Source of the DNA: Hemicentrotus pulcherrimus
Taxonomy: Eukaryota; Echinodermata; Echinoidea; Camarodonta; Strongylocentrotidae
Assembly (NCBI GenBank): GCA_003118195.1
Contig: BEXV01003375.1
Coordinates: 19,144-35,434, forward strand
Length of the DNA stretch: 16,291 bases
Reading direction: 5' to 3'
Shown: one piece after another, positions 9,701-15,724 of the stretch
Numbering within the stretch: the first letter of the stretch is position 1
Layout: every line of letters starts with the position of its first letter
Notes under the pieces: model-generated
Told to the model about the DNA's origin: nothing
What the model saw: only the letters and a program-made list of their open reading frames with translations
Databases searched by the model: none
Program-made: the position numbers and the translations under genes

Positions 9701-10388
9701 GTCCTTCATTGTTACCAGATTTGTATTAGTCAATCTTTTTTTTAATGGTTGGGACTGTCTTTAAGCACCTCCATTCAACCTTTAATCCTGAATCCATGCC
9801 TTTAATTGAATAATGGAGACTGTTGGTAGCACACTGAAACAATTACCTTGTTTCCAAAGTCATTTATAAATATCTTTTCACACGGAATACACCGATTATA
9901 AAATTGTGCCTTGGCCTTGTTTTAAGCCAGTGCAAGCAAGTCTGTGGACATTGTATGGTGAGAAGAAAATAGGCAATGTCCTTGTAATGAATATGCATGT
10001 TCTGTAAATATCAATAATCAACTCATCTCTTTCCAATCTGATTCTTGTATTCAGATACATGAAAGAAAGTCAAGACACAGAGTGCTGTGGAAAAGTATCC
10101 TATGACCGGTCAAGCAAAACCTGCTGTGGGGTGTCCCTCTACGAAAGCCTAACCACAGAGCAAGAATGCTGCGGCAATATGTACTACAACATCGGCGACC
10201 AGGTGTGCCATCAGACCGGGGAAGACCTGTATGTCTTCAGGTCAGACGACGCAGTCATCATGGTGTGCAGCGAGGGAAGCTACGATTCCAGCAAGCATAC
10301 ATGCTGCCAGGGTATTCTCCATAAGCACATCGCCAACGGACAGTGTTGCGGCAAAAATGTGAGGCGTAATCCCGATCAGGAGGTGTGA
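664..10388 (+). CDS. Galaxin-like secreted di-cysteine repeat protein, 12 coding exons (whole gene)
   Basis: Joined exons give one open frame of 835 residues: an N-terminal hydrophobic signal sequence, then about 40 CC doublets. The recurring unit is roughly ECCG, three or four residues, [Y/F][N/D], five to seven residues, then CC-x-G; examples are YNPENEVCC, YDRSSKTCC and FDPTTQTCC. This is the galaxin pattern, known from the organic matrix of coral skeletons and found in galaxin-like proteins of other marine invertebrates. It is probably an extracellular, disulphide-rich matrix or secreted protein; a role in biomineralisation is inference only. Sequons such as NVT, NET and NQT fit a secretory route. 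All introns are GT-AG, with phases 1,1,1,0,1,1,1,0,2,1,2, and every junction keeps frame, which is the main support for the model. There is no separate catalytic domain. The frame ends at a TGA replacing a conserved Cys, and galaxin-like coding continues beyond it, so the true C-terminus is uncertain. Confidence 0.88.
722..2064 (+). other. Intron 1
   Basis: This is the largest intron (1343 bases), from GTAAGA to TCACTCAG. It holds two copies of a 27-base sequence (904-930 and 1017-1043, 24 of 27 identical). It also has a more CpG-bearing stretch at about 1515-1680 that may be an old repeat. Open frames at 1386-1712 and 1759-2124 have no galaxin pattern; the second merely runs into exon 2 in another frame. 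Confidence 0.8.
904..1043 (+). repeat. Pair of 27-base direct repeats in intron 1
   Basis: Copies at 904-930 and 1017-1043 start 113 bases apart and match at 24 of 27 positions. They share the core TTTCGTCGCCAT and a flanking TAG. This core is unusually GC- and CpG-rich for the surrounding AT-rich intron. Confidence 0.75.
2065..2217 (+). CDS. Galaxin-like exon 2
   Basis: The acceptor is TTTCACTCAG (ending 2064) and the donor GTAAAT at 2218; the exon is 153 bases, phase 1 at both ends. It encodes the start of the mature protein, a lone Cys in ESCGDG, then YDRRTDICCGG and RACCGG. The lone N-terminal Cys is noteworthy because the tail after the TGA ends with one lone Cys (ECVG) that could be its partner. 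Confidence 0.87.
2218..3110 (+). other. Intron 2
   Basis: Very AT-rich, with several small inverted repeats. These are the palindrome TACTACTAGTAGTA at 2311-2324, a 10-bp pair AATTGACAAT/ATTGTCAATT at 2865-2874 and 2900-2909, and an 8-bp pair ATAATCTC/GAGATTAT at 2933-2940 and 2949-2956. TAGGCCTA occurs at 2513-2520 and 2660-2667. No coding sequence seen. Confidence 0.8.
3111..3263 (+). CDS. Galaxin-like exon 3
   Basis: The acceptor is GCTGATATAG (ending 3110), with a modest pyrimidine run upstream, and the donor GTAATT at 3264. The exon is 153 bases, phase 1-1, the same length and phase as exon 2. It encodes KICCGN, QCCNSQ and the repeat FYNETTQTCCGAE. Three CC doublets and an NET sequon are present. 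Confidence 0.87.
3264..3748 (+). other. Intron 3
   Basis: 485 bases, no coding pattern. A stretch near 3585-3640 (GTAAAGCGCACAG ... GTGCCCAAGGCAC) resembles the 3' bodies of invertebrate SINE-like repeats, but it is too short and diverged to call. Confidence 0.75.
3749..3972 (+). CDS. Galaxin-like exon 4
   Basis: The acceptor TTTTTACATCAG ends at 3748. The donor is read as GTTAGT at 3973, giving a phase-0 junction to exon 5. It encodes five CC doublets: KVCCPG, KCCGTS, YQPERELCCEVG, ECCGLN and HMCCNM. The spacer between the third and fourth doublets (EQSIIRERPSGRQ) is basic and longer than average. The donor is weaker than its neighbours, but it is the one that keeps frame. Confidence 0.85.
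3973..4472 (+). other. Intron 4
   Basis: 500 bases, AT-rich, phase 0. It has ATT/ATC-rich simple sequence near 4390-4440 and ends in a pyrimidine-rich stretch before a TAGAAG tandem acceptor. Nothing else seen. Confidence 0.75.
4473..4656 (+). CDS. Galaxin-like exon 5
   Basis: The acceptor TAG ends at 4472 and the donor is GTGAGT at 4657. It enters in phase 0 and leaves in phase 1. It encodes four CC doublets: ECCGSG, YNVTTEICCKG, ECCGSQ and YNPENEVCCFG. The acceptor is TAGAAG, a NAGNAG site, so the first Lys codon may be optional. NVT is a possible N-glycosylation site. Confidence 0.87.
4657..5126 (+). other. Intron 5
   Basis: 470 bases from GTGAGT to TGTACAG, AT-rich. The exon 5 frame runs on to a stop at 4767-4769, so retention would truncate the protein. 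No repeat or other feature recognised. Confidence 0.75.
5127..5348 (+). CDS. Galaxin-like exon 6
   Basis: The acceptor TTTTTTAATGTACAG ends at 5126 and the donor is GTAAAT at 5349; the exon is 222 bases, phase 1-1. It encodes five CC doublets: KCCTGA, SCCYTG, QCCRAK, MCCNGN and ECCGSG. A perfect 24-bp palindrome (5204-5227) lies inside and encodes the Thr-Glu-Leu-Glu-Leu-Ser stretch between the second and third doublets. Confidence 0.87.
5204..5227. repeat. 24-bp perfect palindrome inside exon 6
   Basis: GGAACTGAGCTC is followed directly by its reverse complement, with no spacer; the match ends at both flanks. It contains an XhoI-type CTCGAG centre and two GAGCTC sites. It lies in the coding sequence between two CC doublets. 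Confidence 0.95.
5349..6064 (+). other. Intron 6
   Basis: 716 bases from GTAAAT to TTTGACCAG. No coding pattern, RNA gene or clear repeat seen. Confidence 0.75.
6065..6304 (+). CDS. Galaxin-like exon 7
   Basis: The acceptor TCCTGTTTGACCAG ends at 6064 and the donor is GTAAGT at 6305; the exon is 240 bases, phase 1-1. It encodes five CC doublets: YNTRTHLCCSD, QCCASL, FDPTTQTCCGAQ, KCCRLT and YQTCCGIM. WNAST near the end holds a possible N-glycosylation sequon. Confidence 0.88.
6305..6847 (+). other. Intron 7
   Basis: 543 bases with a consensus GTAAGT donor and a TCAACAG acceptor. Nothing else recognised. Confidence 0.75.
6848..7029 (+). CDS. Galaxin-like exon 8, start of the single-Cys region
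   Basis: The acceptor TCAATCAACAG ends at 6847. The donor GTAAGC at 7030 leaves phase 0. It encodes one normal doublet (LCCGAH), then two positions where the second Cys is replaced: LCEKN and VCWYY. The stretch is acidic (GDDE) and less repetitive than earlier exons. Confidence 0.84.
7030..7761 (+). other. Intron 8
   Basis: 732 bases, phase 0. The part from about 7310 to 7490 is less AT-rich than the rest (GGGATTAGAGCGCCCTGC and following) and may be an old dispersed repeat, which I cannot name. No coding pattern. Confidence 0.75.
7762..7973 (+). CDS. Galaxin-like exon 9
   Basis: The acceptor TTTTAATTACAG ends at 7761 and the donor GTAGGT at 7974 leaves phase 2, confirmed by exon 10. Single Cys occur at YCDIR and LCGSG, then the doublets YNPESQLCCND and ACCGFN, then the single SCLLG. 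The first two singles complete a run of four begun in exon 8, and the last begins another run of four. Confidence 0.86.
8272..8588 (+). CDS. Galaxin-like exon 10
   Basis: The acceptor CCATTTCCTTCAG ends at 8271 and the donor is GTAAAG at 8589. It is the longest exon before the last one, at 317 bases. Single Cys KCRDK, TCDRN and RCGTE are followed by the doublets ECCNRE, TCCGGI, KCCKSS and ICCQGE. FNNQTDTC keeps the usual [F/Y]N spacing although the doublet has become a single Cys, so the repeat frame is conserved. Confidence 0.88.
8589..9310 (+). other. Intron 10
   Basis: 722 bases. The stretch at about 8740-9010 is richer in G+C and CpG than the other introns and could be a degraded dispersed repeat. 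I found no ends or coding frame in it. Intron 9 (7974-8271, 298 bases) is the shortest secure intron and holds nothing notable apart from the C-rich run just before its acceptor. Confidence 0.7.
9311..9539 (+). CDS. Galaxin-like exon 11
   Basis: The acceptor TTTGTTACAG ends at 9310 and the donor is GTAAGT at 9540; the junction to exon 12 is phase 2. It encodes the doublets ECCGSD, MCCGDR, VCCGKS and VCCEHI, with two adjacent singles, ECTGT and VCDGV, in the middle. The acceptor is CAGCAG, a strong NAGNAG site: the second choice would drop one Ala and keep frame. Confidence 0.87.
9540..10054 (+). other. Intron 11
   Basis: 515 bases, phase 2, with a GTAAGT donor and a TTGTATTCAG acceptor. No repeats or genes recognised. 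Confidence 0.75.
10055..10388 (+). CDS. Galaxin-like exon 12, up to the in-frame TGA
   Basis: The acceptor TTCTTGTATTCAG ends at 10054. It encodes the doublets ECCGKV, YDRSSKTCCGV, ECCGNM, YDSSKHTCCQG and QCCGKN, with two adjacent singles, VCHQT and VCSEG. It then reads RRNPDQEV and meets TGA at 10386-10388, directly followed by TGT GGT GGG (Cys-Gly-Gly). The TGA thus replaces the first Cys of an expected VCCGG. If it is a true stop, the protein ends here at residue 835. Confidence 0.86.
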
Positions 10389-10565
10389 TGTGGTGGGGAG
10401 CTAAAGCGAAAGGAAGGCAGAAACACAGAATGCTGTGGAGGCCACATGTTCAATCCCAATGTGTATCAGTGCTGTGGCAGGAAGATCATGCCACGCATTT
10501 CTAGCTACCGTCAGTGCTGCAATGATCAGATTATTCCAGCAATAAAAGAATGTGTAGGTAACTAG
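10389..10565 (+). other. Continuation of galaxin-like coding frame beyond the TGA, to TAG
   Basis: The frame stays open for 58 codons after the TGA and ends at TAG 10563-10565. It encodes CGGELKRKEG, then the doublets TECCGGH, FNPNVYQCCGR and RQCCNDQ, and a final lone Cys in ECVGN. Spacing and residues match the repeats upstream exactly, so this is or recently was coding. With the TGA decoded as one residue the protein would be 894 residues. It may be translated (selenocysteine or readthrough), the remnant of a longer protein after a nonsense mutation, or intact if the TGA is a sequence error. Confidence 0.7.
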
Positions 10566-10705
10566 ATAATGTTGGTAATTCAAACAGATAACCACTCTTT
10601 ACCACTGATAAATTATTCCCCTTTCTTTTTCTCTCTCTCTGACTTTTGCCCCCCCCCCTCCTTCATTTAGTTACCGGTATACCTAGTATAGCTCAGTCAG
10701 TCTGA
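10554..10705 (+). other. Possible short terminal intron and small last exon
   Basis: A strong pyrimidine tract (10618-10665), with CTGAC as a possible branch point near 10648, leads to an ATTTAG acceptor ending at 10670. Upstream, GTAGGT at 10554 or GTAACT at 10558 could act as donor, just before the TAG at 10563. From 10671 the first option adds six codons to TAG (10689-10691). The second completes a Val codon, adds ten codons and stops at TGA (10703-10705). The intron would be only about 113-117 bases, far shorter than the others, so the TAG may equally be the real end. Confidence 0.35.
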
Positions 10706-11140
10706 CTCGGTCGTATTTCAATGTATTAAATTCTTAAATGAATTGCATTTATCTTATTTTATATTTACTGAAAATCTGTTCCCTATTTATTGTTTATATT
10801 TTATGTATTACTTTAATGTTGCCATTAAAAAAAATTATGTACTGGAATAATCGCTGTTTAGTATCTAGAGTGAATGTAAATAATCTAATATTTATTTATG
10901 AAATTGTAATGTATGATAATACACGTTTCATATTTATAGTCGACATTCACATATTATTGGCACATATTCACCGTGCTTTCATTCTGTCAAATGTAATTTC
11001 AGATTGCATTTCTATTCATCGTACAGCTGCCTTATTACCAATTCACGGCATAAATAATAAAATTCAATCAGTATTTAACCCTCATTCCTTCTAAAGGAAT
11101 AATTATTCAAAGAAATAAAATGTCCAATACCTTGATGTTT
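10566..11140 (+). other. Probable 3' UTR of the galaxin-like gene
   Basis: AT-rich, non-coding sequence after the TAG. It contains a pyrimidine tract and possible acceptor (to 10670), a Pumilio-type element TGTAAATA at 10875-10882, and a stem-loop at 10897-10932 (TATGAAA paired with TTTCATA, with an inner GTAT/ATAC pair). The extent is set by the poly(A) signal proposed at 11114. If translation stops at the TGA, this UTR would begin at 10389. Confidence 0.5.
11114..11119 (+). terminator. Candidate polyadenylation signal AATAAA
   Basis: AATAAA is followed about 20-35 bases later by a GT-rich stretch (GATGTTTTGTATTTTTC), a good arrangement for cleavage near 11135. Alternatives are AATAAA at 11056-11061 and 11583-11588, and further away 12669-12674 and 12933-12938. 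The choice needs transcript ends. Confidence 0.5.
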
Positions 11141-12778
11141 TGTATTTTTCTAAGTTATGTACATGTACTTTCATTAATAGAAAGGATAGAGCACAGAAAC
11201 TGCAAGAAACTGAATGTATTTGTGTATATTAGTGTTCGGAAGGTAAAAAATGTTAAGCCTATTTATCTTGTCGAGGTATAGTAGTTCACGGTTCTTGAAG
11301 CAGTATGTAAGTGAAATTAGATTTCTGTTTCATTTAAAGGTCATATTTTGTGGTGAGAATTCTATCAGAAATAGTGTCTGTTGTCAATGTTTAGTACTGT
11401 AAGTCTGAAAAGTATACATGTATTTATCTATTTATTTGCATAAAGATGCAAAATACTCACTTATTCATTATTATCCTGTATGTCAAATTGACATGTATTT
11501 AAATTTGTCTAGTATTGAAATACATGTATGTCTGAATATACCAGTGTTCCTCCACTACAGTGTAGTGGTGGACTCATGGAAGAATAAAAAACAATAACTC
11601 GCTATCAGTAGCTTGTTTCAATGTGTATAGGCCATTCATAGGCCAACATGTGTAAAGAATTATTGGAGCTCAGTTTAATGAACTTCCAAGTTTGGTAGCA
11701 AAAAATAATGATATTGTAGTTTGAGTATGAAAGATGTTCATAGAATTTGCTATCATTTTTAAGAGTTCCTGGAATGTAATCATGATTTCCCCTAACATAG
11801 AGTTAGCTTATCCATAGCATTTCAAACACAAGTATTTTACATATTTTATTTAGTAACATATGAGAAAATAATATATATCCTTGTTGTTTTACACAATTTA
11901 ATGCCATTATTCTCATTATTGAATATTGACTTTCAATTTGAATTTTGTTTCATTCATGGTACTTTTGAGAGTACAATACTCTTGAAAATGATGCATGCTT
12001 TAAATTTAACAAAATATAGTTCTGGTAAATTTTCCATACCGTCTTTTGCTGAAACTCAATTAACTTCAGAAGACACATTATTATCAATGTCGATATGCAA
12101 GAACATAATGTACATGCATATGTATAATACCCAATGACCCTTTGTGATATTTGTACAGCCTGATAGCATCAGATTTTAATGATCTTTCTAAAAAATTCTG
12201 ACTTGTGAAACAGACTAGGCAACTTCGTCATTTATATGAATATGAACAGTTCATGTTATGTTGTGATGGTTAATTGGCTTCCTCAATTCTTCCTAATTAC
12301 CATTACTTAATAAGATTTTTTCTCTTCTTTAAAAAAACAGTAGTGAAAGGAAGATACATGTATATGAAAACCACAGTTTTCTGTTTAAGACTTTATTTAC
12401 ATTGTTTGCTACCTTTCAAATAATATTTTACACTTCAAACTACAATACATGTGTATGCACTATGTGCATTGAAATTTGCTGCATGTAATTCTCTTGAGCG
12501 AACAAATTTGTACTTCACGGCAACATGCATGTGTTTACAGGTCATCCCGAGGATTAAGTGTAAACAATATTTCTGCGTATGTTAACTGGAATTTGTAAGT
12601 TATGTATTTGTAAAAGTAGACATTTATAATATGTTATGGTTAAGTTTGTAATTTAGGATGGTTGAAGTAATAAATTGCAGTAAGTTCTGAAGAAAATATC
12701 TTCTAGTATCCTGTGGCTTGAGACTGCATCGAGTGTTTTTGCTTGGAATGTGTGAGCAATGTAAAAACAAATGATATG
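11141..12778. other. AT-rich intergenic or extended 3' UTR sequence
   Basis: No coding frame with supporting splice or protein pattern is seen. The palindrome TACATGTA recurs here (11160, 11415, 11521, 12355). Several AATAAA sites leave open longer 3' UTR isoforms of the galaxin-like gene. Confidence 0.5.
11548..11572. repeat. Hairpin-forming inverted repeat
   Basis: The arms TCCTCCACTAC and GTAGTGGTGGA pair over 11 positions with one T-T mismatch, around a 3-base loop (AGT). It lies just downstream of the preferred poly(A) site and just upstream of another AATAAA at 11583, so it could be part of a longer 3' UTR. Confidence 0.7.
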
Positions 12779-12915
12779 AGAAAAGGTAAAAGACAGCAGG
12801 AGGGAGACAGAAGGAGAAAAAACAGAAAATGGAGAGGGGAGATCAAAAGTACAACAGAGAAACAGAGAGAGAAACAGAGAGAGAAACTGAAAGAGAGTGA
12901 ACAAACGGAGAAGAA
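12779..12915 (+). repeat. Purine-rich low-complexity tract
   Basis: This stretch is almost all A and G on the + strand, with imperfect repeats of AAACAGAGAGAG (two near-identical copies around 12859-12884). Open frames on both strands (poly-charged on +, Phe/Leu/Ser-rich on -) are products of the biased composition. Confidence 0.8.
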
Positions 12916-13222
12916 CATCAGCTGACAGAAATAATAAAGATTAACTTCACAAAAAAGAGGGAGATCACAAAATATTCACTGGTAGATCTGAGAGCTGGGG
13001 GAGGGAGCATTTGTAGATCTACATTGAATATTCTCTATATAAAGAAAACAAAAATGCTCAAATATTATTCCAGTTATAGAATTCATTTAATGGATCCATG
13101 TGATAAAGACAGCTCAGCTGCACATTGAAGTATTGGACCATGTACATAATTAATTCTCGTGCATGGATTGAACATTGTAATCACAGTGATTATTATATTG
13201 TTGCACATAGCAAGAAAATGGT

Positions 13223-13225
13223 TGT

Positions 13226-13273
<48 letters not shown>

Positions 13274-13283
13274 AAGAAAGAAG
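13223..13283 (+). repeat. Compound microsatellite (TG)14(AG)11 then GAAA-rich
   Basis: Fourteen TG units at 13223-13250 pass directly into eleven AG units at 13251-13272, followed by AAAGAAAGAAG. It is an uninterrupted compound dinucleotide repeat and is likely length-variable. Confidence 0.95.
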
Positions 13284-13620
13284 ACCCTGAGCATAAGACA
13301 AGAACAGTTAATACAACAAATCAAAATCGTGAAGACACATCTTACTGTGGCTATAGTTTCAATATTTCGGTCAGAATCATAAGGGATTAAAAGTGTATCG
13401 AGGAAGAGTACTCACAAGTCCACTTCGAGCTAAAAAATAGCAGTCCTTTTTGTTATGATAAATCTGAAATAATGGGGAATCTAAACATGACCTATAGCAA
13501 GAGCAAATGATGATATCGTATATTATTCTACACCACCCCCAACAAGTCTATGTTCCTATTAGGGTCATTCTGTTCCTCAACAAACGGCATCTGTTCAATG
13601 TCTGATGTCTTTCCAAGCCA

Positions 13621-13850
13621 GTAGCAAAATATAAACAAAGTTCTTCTCTATAAAAACTTGGTGAGATAAATGTACCATGAGAGAAATAGTGGGTAAGGCT
13701 CTTATGCTTCTTAGCAAACAGAACAATCTCTCAAATAATCTTCTGTAGCAATGATGAATATAGCTCTTTTCTATGGAAACTTGGAACGGAGAATAAAATG
13801 CACCATGAGAAAAATACTAGGAAGAGGATGTTAATGTCTACGAAGAGGGT
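13621..13850 (+). repeat. Diverged tandem duplication, about 124-bp unit
   Basis: Two adjacent copies start at 13621 and 13745, each with GTAGCA. Aligned blocks include CTCTATAAAAACTTGG against TTCTATGGAAACTTGG, and GTACCATGAGAGAAATA against GCACCATGAGAAAAATA. The array may continue in weaker form to about 14180: ATGGAAAC recurs at 13773, 13893 and 14029. Confidence 0.65.
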
Positions 13851-13996
13851 GTTTTACAATGATTTATTTACCTCAGTTGCATGACAGGTAGGATGGAAAC
13901 AGATATAAGATGGAAAATATAAATAAGATGCATACAGATAATCATCGATAAAAGTATCAAAGAACACATGCCATAATGAAAGGATGCAAAGTGTCA

Positions 13997-14009
13997 TGAA
14001 CTTTGACCT
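13997..14009 (-). promoter_or_regulatory. Near-consensus DR1 nuclear-receptor site
   Basis: TGAACT-T-TGACCT on the + strand is the reverse of an AGGTCA-type direct repeat with one-base spacing, with one mismatch. DR1 sites are bound by HNF4, COUP-TF and RXR families. It is the first of two copies exactly 120 bp apart, and no gene is close by. Function is unproven. Confidence 0.3.
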
Positions 14010-14116
14010 CTCTAGCACCATGGAAAGAATGGAAACATGAAAAGGATGCATGGAGATTGAAGATATCTCTAAGAAAGTATTTTTTAAAATGTAGATGCGG
14101 GCCACGTTGCGAACAA

Positions 14117-14129
14117 TGACCTTTGACCT
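14117..14129 (-). promoter_or_regulatory. Perfect consensus DR1 nuclear-receptor site
   Basis: TGACCT-T-TGACCT is, on the minus strand, two perfect AGGTCA half-sites spaced by one base. It shares CTTTGACCTCTCTAG with the copy 120 bp upstream, so it may be an enhancer element or simply part of a duplicated repeat unit. Confidence 0.35.
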
Positions 14130-14189
14130 CTCTAGATGAAAGCATACAAATAACCAGCATGTAGGTATCACTCTCAAGAGTTTGAGACA

Positions 14190-15055
14190 TTACTGAAATC
14201 ATGCTTCCGAGCTAAAAACAATCAACGAGATTGAAATGAAATATCACAAAACATGACATAACATTTATTTAGTATTCACCAAGCATATGTCCTCCTAACT
14301 GTTCTTAGATGTCAAAAGTGCAATCTCAGGGTGTACTTACATAAGAATAATAATCATAAGACCAGTATACCGGATTCTATTAATAACACTTGCACGTTTT
14401 TAATGATGAAATGTGTATGATAATATACATCTATAAAAAAAATTATAGTCATAAATTGTAAATATAACATTTCAGAATAGATATTTGAAATATAATGTGC
14501 ATTTTCCCTCATTTCTGAACTCAGTAGAATTCTTATGCAACTTTTGGTAAAATTTTCAATCTATTTAATTATAACTTTATTAAATTCCAGGACACATACA
14601 TGTAGGTATCACTAGAAGGGCTTATAAAAAAATATGGCAGAAAATAACATGCAGAAAAACTATAAATTTGTCAGAACTGAATGGAAGTCCGTTTATTAGC
14701 ACACAAGTAAACAGCCACAATATTGCAGTAAATAATTATCATTTCTCAAATCACATGTCACATATTCGTTATTCTTTGTTTACTGTTTTTTCTTCCTTTA
14801 CTTTTTTTCTTTTCTCCTTTGTCATTATTAAAGAAGAAAAATTTCAGATCAAGACCAATCCACTCTGAACTATTACGAATAACTATTCAAAGACAAATAA
14901 TCAGCATGAAAAATACCCGGTAAATACAATTAGGTAAACCGTTTCTCCCATCCAATCGATTTTGATCGTTCACCAATACTCACCAATACTTGTTAATCGA
15001 GTTTAAAAATCTCATTCTCAACTACAAATCATTTAATTGAAGGTTCTACATAATT
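14190..15055. other. Intergenic sequence, possible 3' flank of the minus-strand gene
   Basis: AT-rich with no supported gene. Minus-strand AATAAA signals (TTTATT on +) at 14692-14697, 14264-14269 and 13863-13868 are possible ends for the gene at the right edge. CACCAATACT is duplicated in tandem at 14971-14990. TACATGTA occurs at 14597. Confidence 0.45.
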
Positions 15056-15059
15056 TCAT

Positions 15060-15282
15060 AAGACTGAATGTATGTAGTGGTGGTTATTTTACTTGACTGA
15101 TAAGAAAGCATAAATGCTTGTTAGTAAGAAACCAGAGGACTGACGGCATTAGATCCTCTCTGAGAGACCTGGTAATGAGGATTAATGCCTTACCAAAGGG
15201 CACAAGCACTACGCCTTAGTTTTGAACCCGGGTCACCCGATTACGAGACCACTGCTCTACCAACTGAGCCATCACACCTCCT
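15060..15282 (-). mobile_element. tRNA-derived SINE
   Basis: On the minus strand, an A box TGGCTCAGTTGG (15260-15271) and a B box GGTTCAAAAC (15219-15228) are correctly spaced. Between them an anticodon-like loop CTCGTAA suggests a Thr-type tRNA ancestor. The acceptor stem does not pair, so this is not a tRNA gene. Downstream, GTGCCCTTTGGTAAGGCATTAA resembles the SINE body motif common in marine invertebrates. The outer limits are estimated, and I could not find clear target-site duplications. Confidence 0.75.
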
Positions 15283-15724
15283 CTAAATGTCTTGCTATTG
15301 ATCTGTTGAATTTTAGATTAGGTTCATATCATTGTCTGTTTTACACAAAATGCAAAGGGCAAGAAAATCACAATGAATAAGTCCTATGCAGGGTATTAGG
15401 TACCCGTAATGGATTATGAAATTCTTATCAAAAGACACAACCACATTGGCTTTGTTTCCAACTTGGGTGCATTGGTGTCAAGACTTGTCGGCAAGCAAGG
15501 ACTATATTTTGTCATGTTAATGGCAAATTAAGCCATGCCTAAGTCAACTTGAATAATGTTGAGTTGTCAGGTGAAGGAACAAGAGACAGCCTGCGTTAAC
15601 GTCGTCTTGAGGCAAGCTAAATTCCTATCCGGCATCATTCACAAATGTACTGTAAGCTGTGCCTCCCAAAGCCTGAACCATCGGATACTACAGCGGATCC
15701 CGCTGACAAGGCCGGTACTAGACA

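Noticed and set aside
10383..10420. Splicing out the TGA through GTGTGA at 10383 and an AG near 10420
   Set aside because: The intron would be about 38 bases, too short for this kind of genome, and the skipped bases themselves read as galaxin sequence.
10897..10932. 3' UTR stem-loop considered as a SECIS
   Set aside because: Its TGA is base-paired in the stem instead of forming the unpaired quartet, and there is no apical AA at the right distance.
11727..11764. SECIS-like hairpin (ATGA, 13-base arm, AA in the loop, GA on the 3' side)
   Set aside because: The apical loop is only six bases, one arm has a 3-base bulge, and there is no basal helix below the TGA/GA core. It also lies beyond the preferred poly(A) site.
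10738..12137. Open frames at 10738-11094 and 11901-12137
   Set aside because: Hydrophobic, AT-driven frames with no family pattern, lying in 3' UTR or intergenic sequence.
12653..12925. Open frames on both strands in the purine-rich tract
   Set aside because: They result from biased composition: charged repeats on one strand, Phe/Leu/Ser on the other.
15188..15282. Functional tRNA-Thr gene on the minus strand
   Set aside because: Acceptor and anticodon stems do not pair and a SINE-like body follows, so it is a tRNA-derived repeat.
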